Below are positions 51,364 through 61,755 of a stretch of DNA of 64,000 bases, piece after piece (position 1 is the first letter of the stretch; each line of letters begins with the position of its first letter). The stretch covers positions 682,001-746,000 of the forward strand of contig NZ_LR026983.1 of the NCBI RefSeq assembly GCF_900604345.1. Direction: 5' to 3'. The notes beneath the pieces were generated by a model. The model searched no databases, was not told the origin of the DNA, and saw only the letters and a list, made by a program, of their open reading frames with translations. Both the position numbers and the translations under genes were made by a program. The stretch comes from Maliibacterium massiliense (GTDB lineage Bacteria > Bacillota > Clostridia > Christensenellales > Maliibacteriaceae).

Positions 51364-52167
51364 ATGTACGATTGTCATTTGCACTCCTGCATGTCCAGCG
51401 ACTCGGATACGCCCATGCAGGATATGGTGCGCGCTGCCATAGACAAGGGCCTTGCGGGCATCACGTTTACCGAGCATGTGGACATTGATTTTCCAGGGCA
51501 CGATATCTCGTTTGATTTGGATTACGGCGCGTACGAGGCCAACATTGCCGCGCTGCGCAGGCAGTACCCGCACTTTCCCATCCTGATGGGCGTGGAACTG
51601 GGGTCGCTGCCGGGCATCGGCGAAAAGAACGCGCGCGTGGTCAGCGAGCATCCCTTTGATATAGTGATCAACTCCGTGCACGCGGTGGACAATTTGGACG
51701 TGTACCTCAAAAAGTTTTTTGTGGGGCGCACGCGCGCGGAGGCGTTTGTGCGTTATCTGGAGGATGTGCTCTACTCCACCACCGCCTACGCCAGCTATAA
51801 TGTGCTTGGGCACATCGGTTTCGTCTCCAAAAGCGCGCCCTACGACGATCCTACCCTGCGGCGCAGCGACGCGCCTGATATCGTCGATGCGATTTTGAAA
51901 AACGTGATCGCGCAAGGACGCGGCATTGAAATCAATACCTCCGGCTACCGCACCACCGCGGGCGCGCTGCCCGGCGAGGATATCGTGCGCCGCTACCGCG
52001 CGCTGGGCGGGGAAATAATTACATTGGGTTCCGATGCGCATATTCCCCCGTACGTTGGGTATCATTTTAATCGTGCCCTGGATATGCTTGCGGCATGCGG
52101 CTTCCGTTATGTGGCGCACTTTGTGCGCATGGAGCCGGTAATGACACCAATTGCGAAAGTGGGATGA
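51364..52167 (+). CDS. Histidinol-phosphatase-like PHP protein (HisK/HisJ family)
   Basis: A 267-residue PHP phosphatase. Metal ligands are 'YDCHLHSCMSSD', 'GITFTEHVD', 'GVELGSLPG', 'NSVHAVDN', 'LGHIGFV' and 'LGSDAHIPPYVGYHF'. The length and order match HisJ-type histidinol phosphatases; no other his genes are nearby, so histidine synthesis is likely but not shown. No strong binding site is visible before the ATG. The stop overlaps the next gene. Confidence 0.88.
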   Translation: MYDCHLHSCMSSDSDTPMQDMVRAAIDKGLAGITFTEHVDIDFPGHDISFDLDYGAYEANIAALRRQYPHFPILMGVELGSLPGIGEKNARVVSEHPFDIVINSVHAVDNLDVYLKKFFVGRTRAEAFVRYLEDVLYSTTAYASYNVLGHIGFVSKSAPYDDPTLRRSDAPDIVDAILKNVIAQGRGIEINTSGYRTTAGALPGEDIVRRYRALGGEIITLGSDAHIPPYVGYHFNRALDMLAACGFRYVAHFVRMEPVMTPIAKVG

Positions 52168-52502
52168 GCAAAAGCATCATGAACAGCCGGCAGAAGAAAC
52201 GCATCTATAGCCCGCAGGGCACCCGCAAAAAGGCCGCCTGGGCGCTGGTATTGATCTGCGCCGCCGCGCTGTGCGCCATGCTGCTCTTCTCGGATTCCAG
52301 CGCGGTGATCGCCATCGGCGTGGCCGTGGTGCTGGCGGCAGCCTACATGCTGCTTCCCGTCATATTTCGCTGCAACAGGCAGATCTCCGCGCAGCGCGTG
52401 CGCGCGCAGGAATCGCGCAAGCGCCGCGCCTACATGCACAGCGCCGCCACGCGCGGCAAGGTACTCACCTTTCCGGGCAACAAGCGCTCGGCCAACAAGT
52501 AG
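52164..52502 (+). CDS. Hypothetical small membrane protein
   Basis: A 112-residue protein with two membrane segments (about residues 27-43 and 48-66) and strongly basic ends. No family recognised. Its ATG overlaps the stop of the PHP gene (ATGA), so it is translationally coupled; an internal Met five codons later is an alternative. A strong terminator follows. Confidence 0.6.
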   Translation: MSKSIMNSRQKKRIYSPQGTRKKAAWALVLICAAALCAMLLFSDSSAVIAIGVAVVLAAAYMLLPVIFRCNRQISAQRVRAQESRKRRAYMHSAATRGKVLTFPGNKRSANK

Positions 52503-52515
52503 GATCGTTTAAGCC

Positions 52516-52557
52516 AAACGCCCCGCATGCGCTTCAGGGCATGCGGGGCGTTTTTTT
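52516..52557 (+). terminator. Intrinsic terminator
   Basis: A 15-bp perfect stem (52516-52530 with 52539-52553) and seven T. Confidence 0.93.
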
Positions 52558-52740
52558 GCTATCCCTAACACTGGATATGCTGTTTTCGTTTTATGTACTT
52601 CTATGATGTCGCCTCTGGCGCGCACAAGAGGCCGCGCGCTGCACGCGTGTGCGCATGCGCAAACCAACGGCGCCTCTACGGGTGCGGCGTCCCGCTGGGG
52701 ATCGCGCTGTAAACCCGCTTGTGCCACTTGCGCCAAAGGA

Positions 52741-53139
52741 TTATTCGTCCTTTGTTTGCGGGGCCTCACCGTGCCCTGCGTCGTACACGCCGGACTGCTG
52801 CATCACGCTCAAAAAACGCTTGACGGTGCGCAGGTCGTCCGCGTTGCTGATGCGGTCGATCATGTCGTGCAAATCGTCGTACACATCGTTTTTTTCGCCG
52901 TCGATCAGATAGTCGAGCCCCACCCCCAGCGCATGCGCAATGCGTTTGAGCGTAAAGATATTCCCCCGTCTGCGTCCGCGCTCTACCATGCCGTAATGGT
53001 GCAGTGATATGCCCGCTCTTTCGGAGACCTGCTCCTGGGTAAGGCGCAGGGATTTGCGCAGCGTGCGCATGCGCCGGCACATCGCACGGTACCGCTGTTC
53101 ATCGGTCATTACTGCGTTTTTCTCGTCCGACTGGCTCAT
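52741..53139 (-). CDS. Xre-family transcription regulator
   Basis: A 132-residue protein with a central HTH_3 ('MRTLRKSLRLTQEQVSERAG', 'ISLHHYGMVERGRRRGNIFTLKRIAHALGVGLDYLI') and a short acidic C-terminal helix pair. AAAGGTGG lies before the ATG. No adjacent target or operator was identified. Confidence 0.85.
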   Translation of the reverse strand: MSQSDEKNAVMTDEQRYRAMCRRMRTLRKSLRLTQEQVSERAGISLHHYGMVERGRRRGNIFTLKRIAHALGVGLDYLIDGEKNDVYDDLHDMIDRISNADDLRTVKRFLSVMQQSGVYDAGHGEAPQTKDE

Positions 53140-53288
53140 TGCTGTTCACCCACCTTTGCTTGAAAAATAGCTCTGTGCCTATATTAGATAGGGTAACGCA
53201 GCAAGTTGTGAATGATAACTGCCATTTTGATAGATTGATCATGCCTATATGTGTTACATTTCAAAAAAAATCATGATTCATGGAAATC

Positions 53289-54257
53289 TTACCCATTTTT
53301 ATGCACATTATGTGATTTCGGCAAATCCGGATCGGTGATCTCCTCCGCAAAATGGGTCATATTCCCGCTTTGCTGGCGCATGGCGCGCATCAGATCGCTG
53401 GCGCCCTGGGTCAACTGCTGCGCGCGTGCCTGCGCGTCCCCGTCGTAGGGAAGCTGCATCATCTCCAGCTGGCGCACCAGCCCGTCGTTCTCCTGCTGCA
53501 GCTGCTCCAGGCGCGCCTGCGCCTTGGCAAGGCGCATCTGCGCCCACTCCGCCTGCGCGGCCAGGCCGTCCATTTTTTCCTGGCTGGCGCGGCTCTGCGG
53601 TGCGCGCAGCACGCCGGAGGCAAGGGCGCTTAAGCCCTGCATCAGCGGGATCACCTGGTTCACCGGCAGCTGCGCAAACTGCCGCTCCAATCGGTGCCAC
53701 AGGCCTGCCGCCACCTTGCGGGCCTGCGCTTCGTCGCCCACGGCCACGTCCATCTGGGGGTGCAGCCCCGTCATACGGGCGTAAGGATCGTAGACAGGTT
53801 TGCCCTGGCGCTGCATATCCGCCATCACCTCGCGCACCAGCGCCGGCCGGTTTTTGATCAGGCTGCGGTATTTGTTCTGGTAACGCAGCATGGCCGAGCG
53901 GTCCCCCGCGCCCATCTCCATGGTGCACTTGCGCACTGACACCCCGCGCGCCTGCGCCTCCAGCACGCGCTCTAGCAGCGTGCGGATTTCATCGGGCGTA
54001 AAGGTGTCAAACGGCGCGCGCAGGCGCGTCTGGCTCCCCTGCTGCTGGGCACGGAATGTGGTGTAGTAGTAGTTGCGGATGCTGTTGGGCTTGCGGCCCG
54101 TCCGCTCCGCCACCCGATCAAAGACGCTCTTGAGCGGGCGTCCCTGCGCCAGCGCCTCGGTCATTTCCTGCTCGAGCAGCGCATTTTCCTGGCGGGTCCA
54201 GCCCGTCTTGCCCATCATATCCGCATCGCGCTGCATATCTTTCTGCTCCATTGCCAT
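53289..54257 (-). CDS. SANT/Myb-like DNA-binding protein with coiled coil (RsfA-like)
   Basis: A 322-residue protein. Residues 18-70 form a SANT/Myb-like domain ('WTRQENALLEQEMTEALAQG', 'RTGRKPNSIRNYYYTTFR') like the prespore regulator RsfA. A second similar helical unit follows ('FDTFTPDEIRTLLERVLEAQARG', 'DRSAMLRYQNKYR'). A coiled coil covers roughly 230-275. The start at 54257 follows AGGAGG by eight bases. A sporulation role is plausible from the family but not shown. Confidence 0.7.
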   Translation of the reverse strand: MAMEQKDMQRDADMMGKTGWTRQENALLEQEMTEALAQGRPLKSVFDRVAERTGRKPNSIRNYYYTTFRAQQQGSQTRLRAPFDTFTPDEIRTLLERVLEAQARGVSVRKCTMEMGAGDRSAMLRYQNKYRSLIKNRPALVREVMADMQRQGKPVYDPYARMTGLHPQMDVAVGDEAQARKVAAGLWHRLERQFAQLPVNQVIPLMQGLSALASGVLRAPQSRASQEKMDGLAAQAEWAQMRLAKAQARLEQLQQENDGLVRQLEMMQLPYDGDAQARAQQLTQGASDLMRAMRQQSGNMTHFAEEITDPDLPKSHNVHKNG

Positions 54258-54326
54258 GCATGCACCCTCCTTGTGCTGTTGTTCATCATCAGTCTTGCCG
54301 ATCATGCATAAAGCTATACACTGAAA

Positions 54327-54363
54327 ATAAAAAAGCAAGAAGCTTATGCCACTTCTTGCTTTT
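54327..54363 (-). terminator. Terminator of asnS
   Basis: AAAAGCAAGAAG pairs with CTTCTTGCTTTT; the T-rich side is on the minus strand. Confidence 0.9.
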
Positions 54364-54457
54364 GTATATACCCATACATATGCACGCCGCGGGCGCTTCA
54401 TGCCCGCCTGGATGCAGGATGCAAAGTACATTATTATATATGTTTGCCGGCGACGTT

Positions 54458-55858
<1,401 letters not shown>

Positions 55859-55966
55859 ATCCGCTCCTTTTATTGACAGTGCCGCTTTTCGGCGCATAAG
55901 GCCGCCCGAAAGCGCCCAAACTGATGAAACAACGCGTGTTGCGCCTGCACGGGTGAAACTTGTCTT

Positions 55967-55996
55967 ATTGTACACCAGCTTTTGCGCGCCATACAA
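55967..55996 (-). promoter_or_regulatory. asnS promoter
   Basis: On the minus strand TTGTAT (55996-55991) and TACAAT (55972-55967) with an 18-bp spacer. Confidence 0.65.
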
Positions 55997-56152
55997 GGGG
56001 ATTGCGGTATTTAGGCGCGTATTGCGACAATTTCGCGCGCGCTTGGTTGACAAACCGCACCAGCTGTGACACACTGTTATCTACTATAAAGGTTGCCGCG
56101 CTTGGCGCGCCTTATACCTGCTACCCTGCCCGAAAGGAGCCTGAAGCATTCC

Positions 56153-56848
56153 ATGTTGTTTTACCCTATCTTTGACTGGACGTTCCTGATATTGATTCCC
56201 GGCCTGATTTTCGGCATGTGGGCGCAGAGCAGGATCAACCGTTCCTACCAGCGCTACAGCCGCGTGCTGGCGCAAAACGGCGTCACCGGCGCGCGGTTGG
56301 CGCAGCTGCTGCTGCACAGTCAGGGCATCGACGATGTGCCAGTGGAAATCTCCCCCGGCGGCGGGCTTTCCGACCACTACGACCCGCGCGCGCGCGTGCT
56401 GCGCCTCTCGCAGGGCGTCTATAACTCCTCATCCATCGCGGCACTGGGCATCGCCGCCCACGAGGTGGGCCATGCCTACCAGCACCAGGAGGAGTACGCC
56501 CCGCTGAAGATCCGCAACGCCCTTGCGCCAGTGGTCAGCTTCGCCTCCACCGCCGCCATCCCGCTGCTTTTAATCGGGCTGTTCGCCGCGACGGACGTGC
56601 TGATCACCATCGGCCTGATCGCCTACGCCTCGGCGGTGGTGTTCCAGCTGGTGACGCTGCCGGTGGAGTTTAACGCATCGCGCCGCGCCATCGCCGCGCT
56701 GGAGACGGGCGGCTATCTCTCGGCAGAGGAACTGCCCGGAGCGAAGGATGTGCTGTCCTCCGCCGCCATGACGTACGTGGCCGCGGCGCTCGCCTCCATT
56801 TTGCAGCTTCTGCGTCTTTCGCTGCTCTTTGGCCGCAGAAACGACTGA
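56153..56848 (+). CDS. yugP: Zinc metallopeptidase, YugP family
   Basis: A 231-residue membrane protein. An N-terminal helix is followed by the zinc motif 'AAHEVGHAYQH' (His103, Glu104, His107) and then two or three membrane helices. The region 'VPVEISPGGGLSDHYDPR' is typical of YugP/Zn_peptidase_2. It probably acts on membrane or misfolded proteins; targets unknown. AAAGGAG is 12 bases before the ATG. Confidence 0.9.
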   Translation: MLFYPIFDWTFLILIPGLIFGMWAQSRINRSYQRYSRVLAQNGVTGARLAQLLLHSQGIDDVPVEISPGGGLSDHYDPRARVLRLSQGVYNSSSIAALGIAAHEVGHAYQHQEEYAPLKIRNALAPVVSFASTAAIPLLLIGLFAATDVLITIGLIAYASAVVFQLVTLPVEFNASRRAIAALETGGYLSAEELPGAKDVLSSAAMTYVAAALASILQLLRLSLLFGRRND

Positions 56849-56861
56849 CCCTCACAACACA

Positions 56862-56912
56862 GCATAAAAAAAGATCCGTCGGCGCAGGCGCGCCTGTGGC
56901 GGATCTTTTTTT
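56862..56912. terminator. Bidirectional terminator
   Basis: AAAAAAAGATCCG pairs with CGGATCTTTTTTT around a GC-rich loop, between yugP and the DUF1540 genes. Confidence 0.85.
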
Positions 56913-57273
56913 ATCGGTGCACGCGCATAAACGACGCGCAGGGCGCCTTGAGCGCGCCCTGGCCGATCTCCAGGCAGTCGATGCGGCAGCGCTGCTGGTC
57001 GTTGTAATAACAGCTGCGCACGTCGCACGAGACGATGGGAGGCGGTGCAACCGAGGCGTGCAGCGCGCCCTGCGTCTCGGGCACAAGGGGCGATGCGATC
57101 TCCATCGAAAATCTGGCCCTGCCACCCGGCGCGGCCCCGCGCGGCCAGAAGGCGGCGCACACCGCGTCGCCGCGCGCGCTCTTTGGCGTCACCTCAATGG
57201 CCACCGCCCGGCAGTAGCCCCCGCCGTTGTGGTTGCAGTAGGCGTTGTCACAATAAAGCTTCTCCGGCGACAT
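56911..57273 (-). CDS. Two-domain DUF1540 protein
   Basis: A 120-residue protein with two DUF1540 units: 'LYCDNAYCNHNGGGYCRAVAIEV' with a later Cys, and 'VSCDVRSCYYNDQQRCRIDCLEIG' with 'CASF'. Each unit has the Cys-x4-Cys-x6/7-Cys-x(n)-Cys arrangement expected to bind one metal. Function is unknown; the family is widespread in spore-forming Clostridia. It follows a single-domain copy after three bases. Confidence 0.85.
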   Translation of the reverse strand: MSPEKLYCDNAYCNHNGGGYCRAVAIEVTPKSARGDAVCAAFWPRGAAPGGRARFSMEIASPLVPETQGALHASVAPPPIVSCDVRSCYYNDQQRCRIDCLEIGQGALKAPCASFMRVHR

Positions 57274-57276
57274 GGC

Positions 57277-57444
57277 TCACTTGCAGCGGAACGAGGCGCA
57301 CATGCTGTCCTCCTGCGTATCCACATGCGCATCGTGGCAGCAGGCCACCTGGATGGTCTCCAGGCTGCAGTGCTGTCCCTCACGGTTGAAACGGCAGTCG
57401 CGCACGTCGCAGTAGATGCACTGTTTTCCCATGGGATTGCTCAT
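57277..57444 (-). CDS. Single-domain DUF1540 protein
   Basis: A 55-residue protein, too short for the usual gene cut-off but with clear features: AAGGAGG nine bases before ATG 57444 and the DUF1540 pattern 'CIYCDVRDCRFNREGQHCSLETI' with 'ACCHDAH' and 'SMCASFRCK'. Nine cysteines are present. It is the upstream partner of the two-domain gene. Confidence 0.85.
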   Translation of the reverse strand: MSNPMGKQCIYCDVRDCRFNREGQHCSLETIQVACCHDAHVDTQEDSMCASFRCK

Positions 57445-57503
57445 AACGCTTCCTCCTTTTTTCGTATGATACCCTAGCGTGCGACGGCGCGCGCGCCGTT
57501 ATG

Positions 57504-57533
57504 CTGGCAAGTTTTGCAAATTGGCCGTATAAT
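57504..57533 (+). promoter_or_regulatory. Promoter of the PanE-like gene
   Basis: A perfect TATAAT at 57528-57533 with a weak -35 CTGGCA at 57504-57509 (18-bp spacer). Confidence 0.5.
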
Positions 57534-57592
57534 ACAAGGCGTACCCGGCTTTATTCGTTTGATCGTCTTATGCAAAAGGAGGAACAACAAAC

Positions 57593-58618
57593 ATGGAAAA
57601 ACCAAGCATTGCCGTGATCGGCGCGGGCGCCATCGGGGGCATCACGGCCGCCTTTATGGCCCAGGCCGGCTGCGACGTGGAGCTGGTGTGCAAGCACGAG
57701 GCAATCGCCGCGCAGGCGTGCGGCGAGGGGCTGCACGTGGTGGGCGTGCGCGGGGAGCACACAATTGCGGTGCCCGCGGTGGCGCGCATCGATGCGCTGC
57801 ACGGCAAAAAAGATCTGGTGCTCATCGCCACCAAGGCCTACGACATGCCCGAGGCGGCCCGCCAGGCGCTGCCCTTTCTTCGCGAGGATGCGCTGGTCGT
57901 CTCGCTGCAAAACGGCATCTGCACCGACGCGCTGGCGGAAATCGTGGACGGCACCCGCGCCGTGGGCTGTGTCATCGGCTGGGGCGCCACGATGCTGGAG
58001 GCGGGCAAGCTGGACATGACCAGCACCGGCGAGTTTATCATCGGCATGCCCGACGGCACCGCAGATAAGCGCCTGGAGGCGCTCAAGGACGCCATGGCGC
58101 ACGTGGCGCCCACGCTGATCTCACAAGACATCATGAGCGAGCTCTACTCCAAGCTGATCGTCAACGCCTGTATCACCTCGCTGGGCGCGATCTGCGGGCT
58201 GTACCTGGGCCAGATGATGAAGATTGCGCGGGCACGCAATATCTTTCTTGCCATCATCCGGGAGGCCATGGACGTAGCGCGCGCCATGCGCCTGCAGGTC
58301 AAGCCCTTTGGCGGCAAGCTGGATTACGACAAGCTGATGGCGGGCACGGGCGCGCTGGACAACCTGCGCCGCCACATCATGATCCGCATCGTGGGCATGA
58401 AGTTCAAGCGGCTCAAGTCCTCCAGCCTGCAGTCGCTGGAGCGCGGCCGGCCCACCGAGATCGATTACTTCAACGGTTACATCGCAAAAAAAGGCGCGCA
58501 ATTGGGGGTAAATACCCCCATCAACAGCCGCATGGTGTCCATGGTCCGTGAGATCGAGCAGGGCAGGCGTCGCATCGACGTGGCAAACCTGGAGGATCCC
58601 GCCTTTGACCAGGCGTGA
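57593..58618 (+). CDS. Ketopantoate reductase-like NADPH oxidoreductase (PanE/ApbA family)
   Basis: A 341-residue reductase. The Rossmann motif 'IAVIGAGAIGG' is at residues 6-16, 'LVLIATKAYDM' and 'VSLQNGICTD' are family blocks, and the catalytic Lys lies in 'SELYSKLIVNACITSLGAICG'. The C-terminal domain ends 'GRPTEIDYFNGYIAKKGAQLGVNTPIN', the substrate loop. No panB or panC is nearby; family members also reduce other 2-keto acids. AGGAGG precedes the ATG. Confidence 0.88.
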   Translation: MEKPSIAVIGAGAIGGITAAFMAQAGCDVELVCKHEAIAAQACGEGLHVVGVRGEHTIAVPAVARIDALHGKKDLVLIATKAYDMPEAARQALPFLREDALVVSLQNGICTDALAEIVDGTRAVGCVIGWGATMLEAGKLDMTSTGEFIIGMPDGTADKRLEALKDAMAHVAPTLISQDIMSELYSKLIVNACITSLGAICGLYLGQMMKIARARNIFLAIIREAMDVARAMRLQVKPFGGKLDYDKLMAGTGALDNLRRHIMIRIVGMKFKRLKSSSLQSLERGRPTEIDYFNGYIAKKGAQLGVNTPINSRMVSMVREIEQGRRRIDVANLEDPAFDQA

Positions 58619-58625
58619 CACACAA

Positions 58626-58665
58626 ACAAAACGCGCAAGGGGCATATGCCCCTTGCGCGTTTTTG
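58626..58665. terminator. Bidirectional terminator, near-perfect palindrome
   Basis: A self-complementary stretch of about 32 bases centred on GGCATATGCC, flanked by A and T runs, between convergent genes. Confidence 0.93.
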
Positions 58666-58690
58666 ATGCGTCCGTACAATACGCGCGGCG

Positions 58691-59215
58691 TCAGCGCCCC
58701 GCCTTGCTCTGCAGGAAGGCGTACGCCTGGCCGCCCGCGCCCTTGGTGAACGCGTCCTTCTGCAGCACCGCCATCACATGCGCCTCAAAGAGCACAATGT
58801 AGAGCCGGGGCGTCTCGCAGACGCGGCGCAGCTTGTCGTAGGGGATGGACACGGCGCGTCCCTGTTGCGCGTCCGTCTCCAGGTGGTCTTCATAGATGCG
58901 CGTGACGATGCGCAGCGGCTGCCCACCCGTGATCACCATCTGCTGCCTGTAGCGCCGCCTGACGGCGATGCTGGGCACGATCTTCCCTATCCATACGATC
59001 AGAAAGACGCCCAACGCCAGAAAAAAGAGCGCGTACCACGCGCTGGAGAGCAGCCGGCGGTACGCGAGCAGCGCCGTGCCCGCCGCCAGCGCAAACAGCA
59101 CGCCCGCAAACGCATAGCACAGCACCCTGTACCACTGGCTGATGGTTTTGCCCGCGGCCTCTCTGTATAAATCCTCGCGTAAGACAAAGTCGTTTTCAAA
59201 CAGTGGTTCCTCCAT
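58691..59215 (-). CDS. YcxB-like membrane protein
   Basis: A 174-residue protein with two membrane segments (about residues 33-50 and 60-80) followed by a C-terminal beta-rich 'YcxB-like' domain ('ITRIYEDHLETD'-type segment, 'IPYDKLRRVCETPRLYIVLFEAHVMAVLQKDAF'-type region, described here only by its landmarks). Function is unknown. GGGAGGAGG is 11 bases before the ATG. Confidence 0.75.
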   Translation of the reverse strand: MEEPLFENDFVLREDLYREAAGKTISQWYRVLCYAFAGVLFALAAGTALLAYRRLLSSAWYALFFLALGVFLIVWIGKIVPSIAVRRRYRQQMVITGGQPLRIVTRIYEDHLETDAQQGRAVSIPYDKLRRVCETPRLYIVLFEAHVMAVLQKDAFTKGAGGQAYAFLQSKAGR

Positions 59216-59302
59216 TGTTTCGGCAGCCTCCTCCCGTAGAAAAAGTGGCGGCGCCTCCGCGCCCGCAAGGCCGAAGGGGCCGCCTTGTGTTTGATTGGTT
59301 CA

Positions 59303-59821
59303 TCACACGCGGTTGCGCACACTCAGATATATCACAATCGCGTACAGTCCCAGGTAGATCAGGTAGATGCCCACCAGCATGGTCTGCAGCTGCACGCCCA
59401 CCATGGGCAAAAAGATGCTCAGCAGGCCGAACAGCAGGCTGATGACCCCCGGCACCCAGCTTAACGGACCGTGCAGAAACACCTGCGCGCGCCACGTCAT
59501 CCCCGCCAGCTGGAAGATGCCAAAGAGGATCGCGCCGATGCCGACCACCCAAGAGAAAAACACCAGGCTCCCCCGCTGCGCAAAGAGCAGCACGCAGCCC
59601 AGTATGGCACACACCGCGCCGCTTATTAGCGACCACTGCGGGATGTCGCTGCGCTTGAGAAAGACCCGCACCAGCTGATACAGGCCAAAAAGCAGGATGA
59701 GCACCCCCAGTATAGTCATGACCACCGCCAGCACGCTTTGCGGAAAAATGAGCAGCAGCAGGCCCATCACAAGCGATGCGATGCCCCCGCCCAATGACAC
59801 GACAGTCAACGTCCCCAGCAT
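59303..59821 (-). CDS. DUF308 (HdeD-like) membrane protein
   Basis: A 172-residue protein with six membrane helices in three repeated hairpins, each with a short Gly/Leu-rich segment ('LGVLILLFGLYQLVRVF', 'VGIGAILFGIFQLAGM', 'VGIYLIYLGLYAIVIY'). This three-fold repeat is the DUF308/HdeD pattern. ATG 59821 follows AAGGAG by eight bases; the GTG three codons earlier overlaps the site. Role unknown. Confidence 0.85.
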   Translation of the reverse strand: MLGTLTVVSLGGGIASLVMGLLLLIFPQSVLAVVMTILGVLILLFGLYQLVRVFLKRSDIPQWSLISGAVCAILGCVLLFAQRGSLVFFSWVVGIGAILFGIFQLAGMTWRAQVFLHGPLSWVPGVISLLFGLLSIFLPMVGVQLQTMLVGIYLIYLGLYAIVIYLSVRNRV

Positions 59822-59965
59822 GGATATCACTCCTTTTTACGCGCTTCTTTCGCAGGGCGCGCACATGTGGTTTGTATATATTTATTATACACCAACGATG
59901 TCTTTTTTGATACCCGCGCGGGGACTGCGGATTGTGAAAAGATCGTGAATTTTCGCCCTTTTGCC

Positions 59966-61444
59966 TCAAATTGGCCCGTAACCCAGCGCCACCGCGCCCA
60001 GCAGCAGCAAGGCCGTGAGCAGCAGCACGCCCAACTGCAGCTTCCAGGTGAACTTGAACCATTTGCCGTAGCCCACCCCCGCCAGGCCCAGCGCGATGAG
60101 CAACACCGGGTTGGTGGGGTAGAGCAGGTTGGTAAACCCATCGCCAAAGACGTAGGCGAGCACGATGCTCTGGCGGGTCAGATCCACAAAACCACTCAGC
60201 GAGGCGAGCAGCGGCATGACCAGAAATGCCTTGGCAGAGCCCGAATTGATGAAAAACTCCAGCACCAGCACCAACAGATAGATCAGCAGTATAGAGCCCA
60301 GGGGGCCCACCCGCACAAGCCCCTGCGCGGCCGCGTTTAAGATGGTATCCATGATGCCGCCCGTCACGATAATCTGCTTGACGCTCATCGCCATGAGGAT
60401 CAGCAGCACGCTGGGCGCAAGCGAAAGCATGCCCACTAGAAAGTCTCGCCCCATGCGGTCGCTGTAGCGCGCAAGCGCGCCGGCGGTGAGTCCCCCTACG
60501 GTAAAGAGCAGGCCCATCACCGGCAGCGACACGTCCGAAAGGCCGGGGATAAAGGTCCCCAGCAGCACGTAGAGCGCCACTGCAAGCATAAAGACGCCCA
60601 GCGCAAGCGCGCCTTTGCGCACATGCGCGTTCTGGAGGATGGCAAAATCCGGATTGCCGCTGTACTGGGCGCGCTTGGCGCGGTCGTTCTCATAGACCAG
60701 GGAGCGCCGCGGGTCCTGTTCGACGCGCCTGGCGTAGCGCGTCAGGTACAAGAGCAGCAGCGCGTAGATGAGCGCAAAGACGACCACGCGGTACCACAGC
60801 CCCGAAAACAGCGGTACCTGCGCTACGCTCTGGGCAATGCCTACCGTAAAGGGGTTGAACGTGCCCGCTGCAAAGCCAAAGCCCGCGGCCAGCACGCTGA
60901 TGCCCATGCCCACAAGCGAATCCCACCCCAGCGAGATGGCCAGCACCACCGCGATGGGCGTTAAGGTAACCAGCTCCTCAAACATGCCGATGGTGGAGCC
61001 AAAGAGCATGAAGACAAACACCATCGCCGCCATGAGCTTGTACTTGCTGTGCTGGAAACGGCGCATAACCACCGCGATGATATAGCGCAGCACCCCGCTT
61101 TTATCCAGCACCAAAAAGGTGCCGCCGATCAGCAGAATAAAGGCAATGATGGTCACAGCCATCACCGCGTCCTCGCCCGCAAGTACCTCAAAGGGGGCAG
61201 TGAACACGCGCCACCAGGCGATGCGCCCCGTCTCCTGCAGGGCATAAGTGCCCGGGATGATCTCGGCACGCCCGTCCACCATCCGGCGCTGGAACTGGCC
61301 CTGGGGCAGCGCCAACGAGAGCGTCAGCGCCACGAGCATCAACATAAACAGGATGAGGACGGCGCTTAGAAAAACCTTTTTGCCGATGACAATCCCCTGC
61401 TGCGGGGCGGGCGGTGCATCCGGCGCCTTCTTTTTCTGTTTCAA
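59966..61444 (-). CDS. YfcC-family (C4-dicarboxylate/basic amino acid type) transporter
   Basis: A 492-residue permease with about 12 helices of the YfcC/ArsB-NhaD superfamily. Family blocks are 'FGSTIGMFEELVTLTPIAVVLAISLGWD', 'GFAAGTFNPFTVGIAQSVAQVPLFSG' and 'FFINSGSAKAFLVMPLLASL'. Start is TTG 61444, seven bases after AGGAGG; the upstream in-frame ATG has no site. Family members take up peptides, amino acids or dicarboxylates; the substrate is not predictable. Confidence 0.85.
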   Translation of the reverse strand: MKQKKKAPDAPPAPQQGIVIGKKVFLSAVLILFMLMLVALTLSLALPQGQFQRRMVDGRAEIIPGTYALQETGRIAWWRVFTAPFEVLAGEDAVMAVTIIAFILLIGGTFLVLDKSGVLRYIIAVVMRRFQHSKYKLMAAMVFVFMLFGSTIGMFEELVTLTPIAVVLAISLGWDSLVGMGISVLAAGFGFAAGTFNPFTVGIAQSVAQVPLFSGLWYRVVVFALIYALLLLYLTRYARRVEQDPRRSLVYENDRAKRAQYSGNPDFAILQNAHVRKGALALGVFMLAVALYVLLGTFIPGLSDVSLPVMGLLFTVGGLTAGALARYSDRMGRDFLVGMLSLAPSVLLILMAMSVKQIIVTGGIMDTILNAAAQGLVRVGPLGSILLIYLLVLVLEFFINSGSAKAFLVMPLLASLSGFVDLTRQSIVLAYVFGDGFTNLLYPTNPVLLIALGLAGVGYGKWFKFTWKLQLGVLLLTALLLLGAVALGYGPI

Positions 61445-61553
61445 AACGAGACCTCCTGTTATTTGAAACGCGCTTGGCTTTTTATGCACGTTTCACCATA
61501 AATATACATAAAGCCTCTCACGCTATTCGCCGTTTGGGCGCGATTTCCTGCCG

Positions 61554-61583
61554 TTGACTTTTATTTCTTCGCCGCGGTATAAT
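61554..61583 (+). promoter_or_regulatory. Promoter of the queT leader
   Basis: TTGACT (61554-61559) and a perfect TATAAT (61578-61583), spacer 18 bp. Confidence 0.8.
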
Positions 61584-61589
61584 AGGACA

Positions 61590-61702
61590 AAACTGCATCG
61601 GACAGTTCGAGACCATCCTGTCGGTAAACAAAACTATGGCGCAAACCCGGTAAGGCGCGCACTTAAAGCGGCGCAGCACCTTAGGCGGGTGCTTGTTTTT
61701 GC
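61590..61702 (+). promoter_or_regulatory. Putative preQ1-type riboswitch leader of queT
   Basis: A leader of about 110 nt between promoter and terminator. A hairpin GGACAG/CTGTC (about 61602-61622) is followed by an A-rich strand 'GGTAAACAAAACTATGGCG' and a 'GGCGCGCAC' segment able to form a pseudoknot. queT genes (queuosine precursor uptake) are known targets of preQ1 riboswitches, including class III in Clostridia. I recognise the context and layout, not the exact consensus. Confidence 0.55.
61674..61702 (+). terminator. Terminator of the queT leader
   Basis: AGCACC (61675-61680) pairs with GGTGCT (61688-61693), followed by TGTTTTT; likely the expression platform of the leader. Confidence 0.75.
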
Positions 61703-61755
61703 GCTTTTACCGTCTCGACGCTGCCTTGATGCCCGCAAAGGAGCACTGTCTGTAT

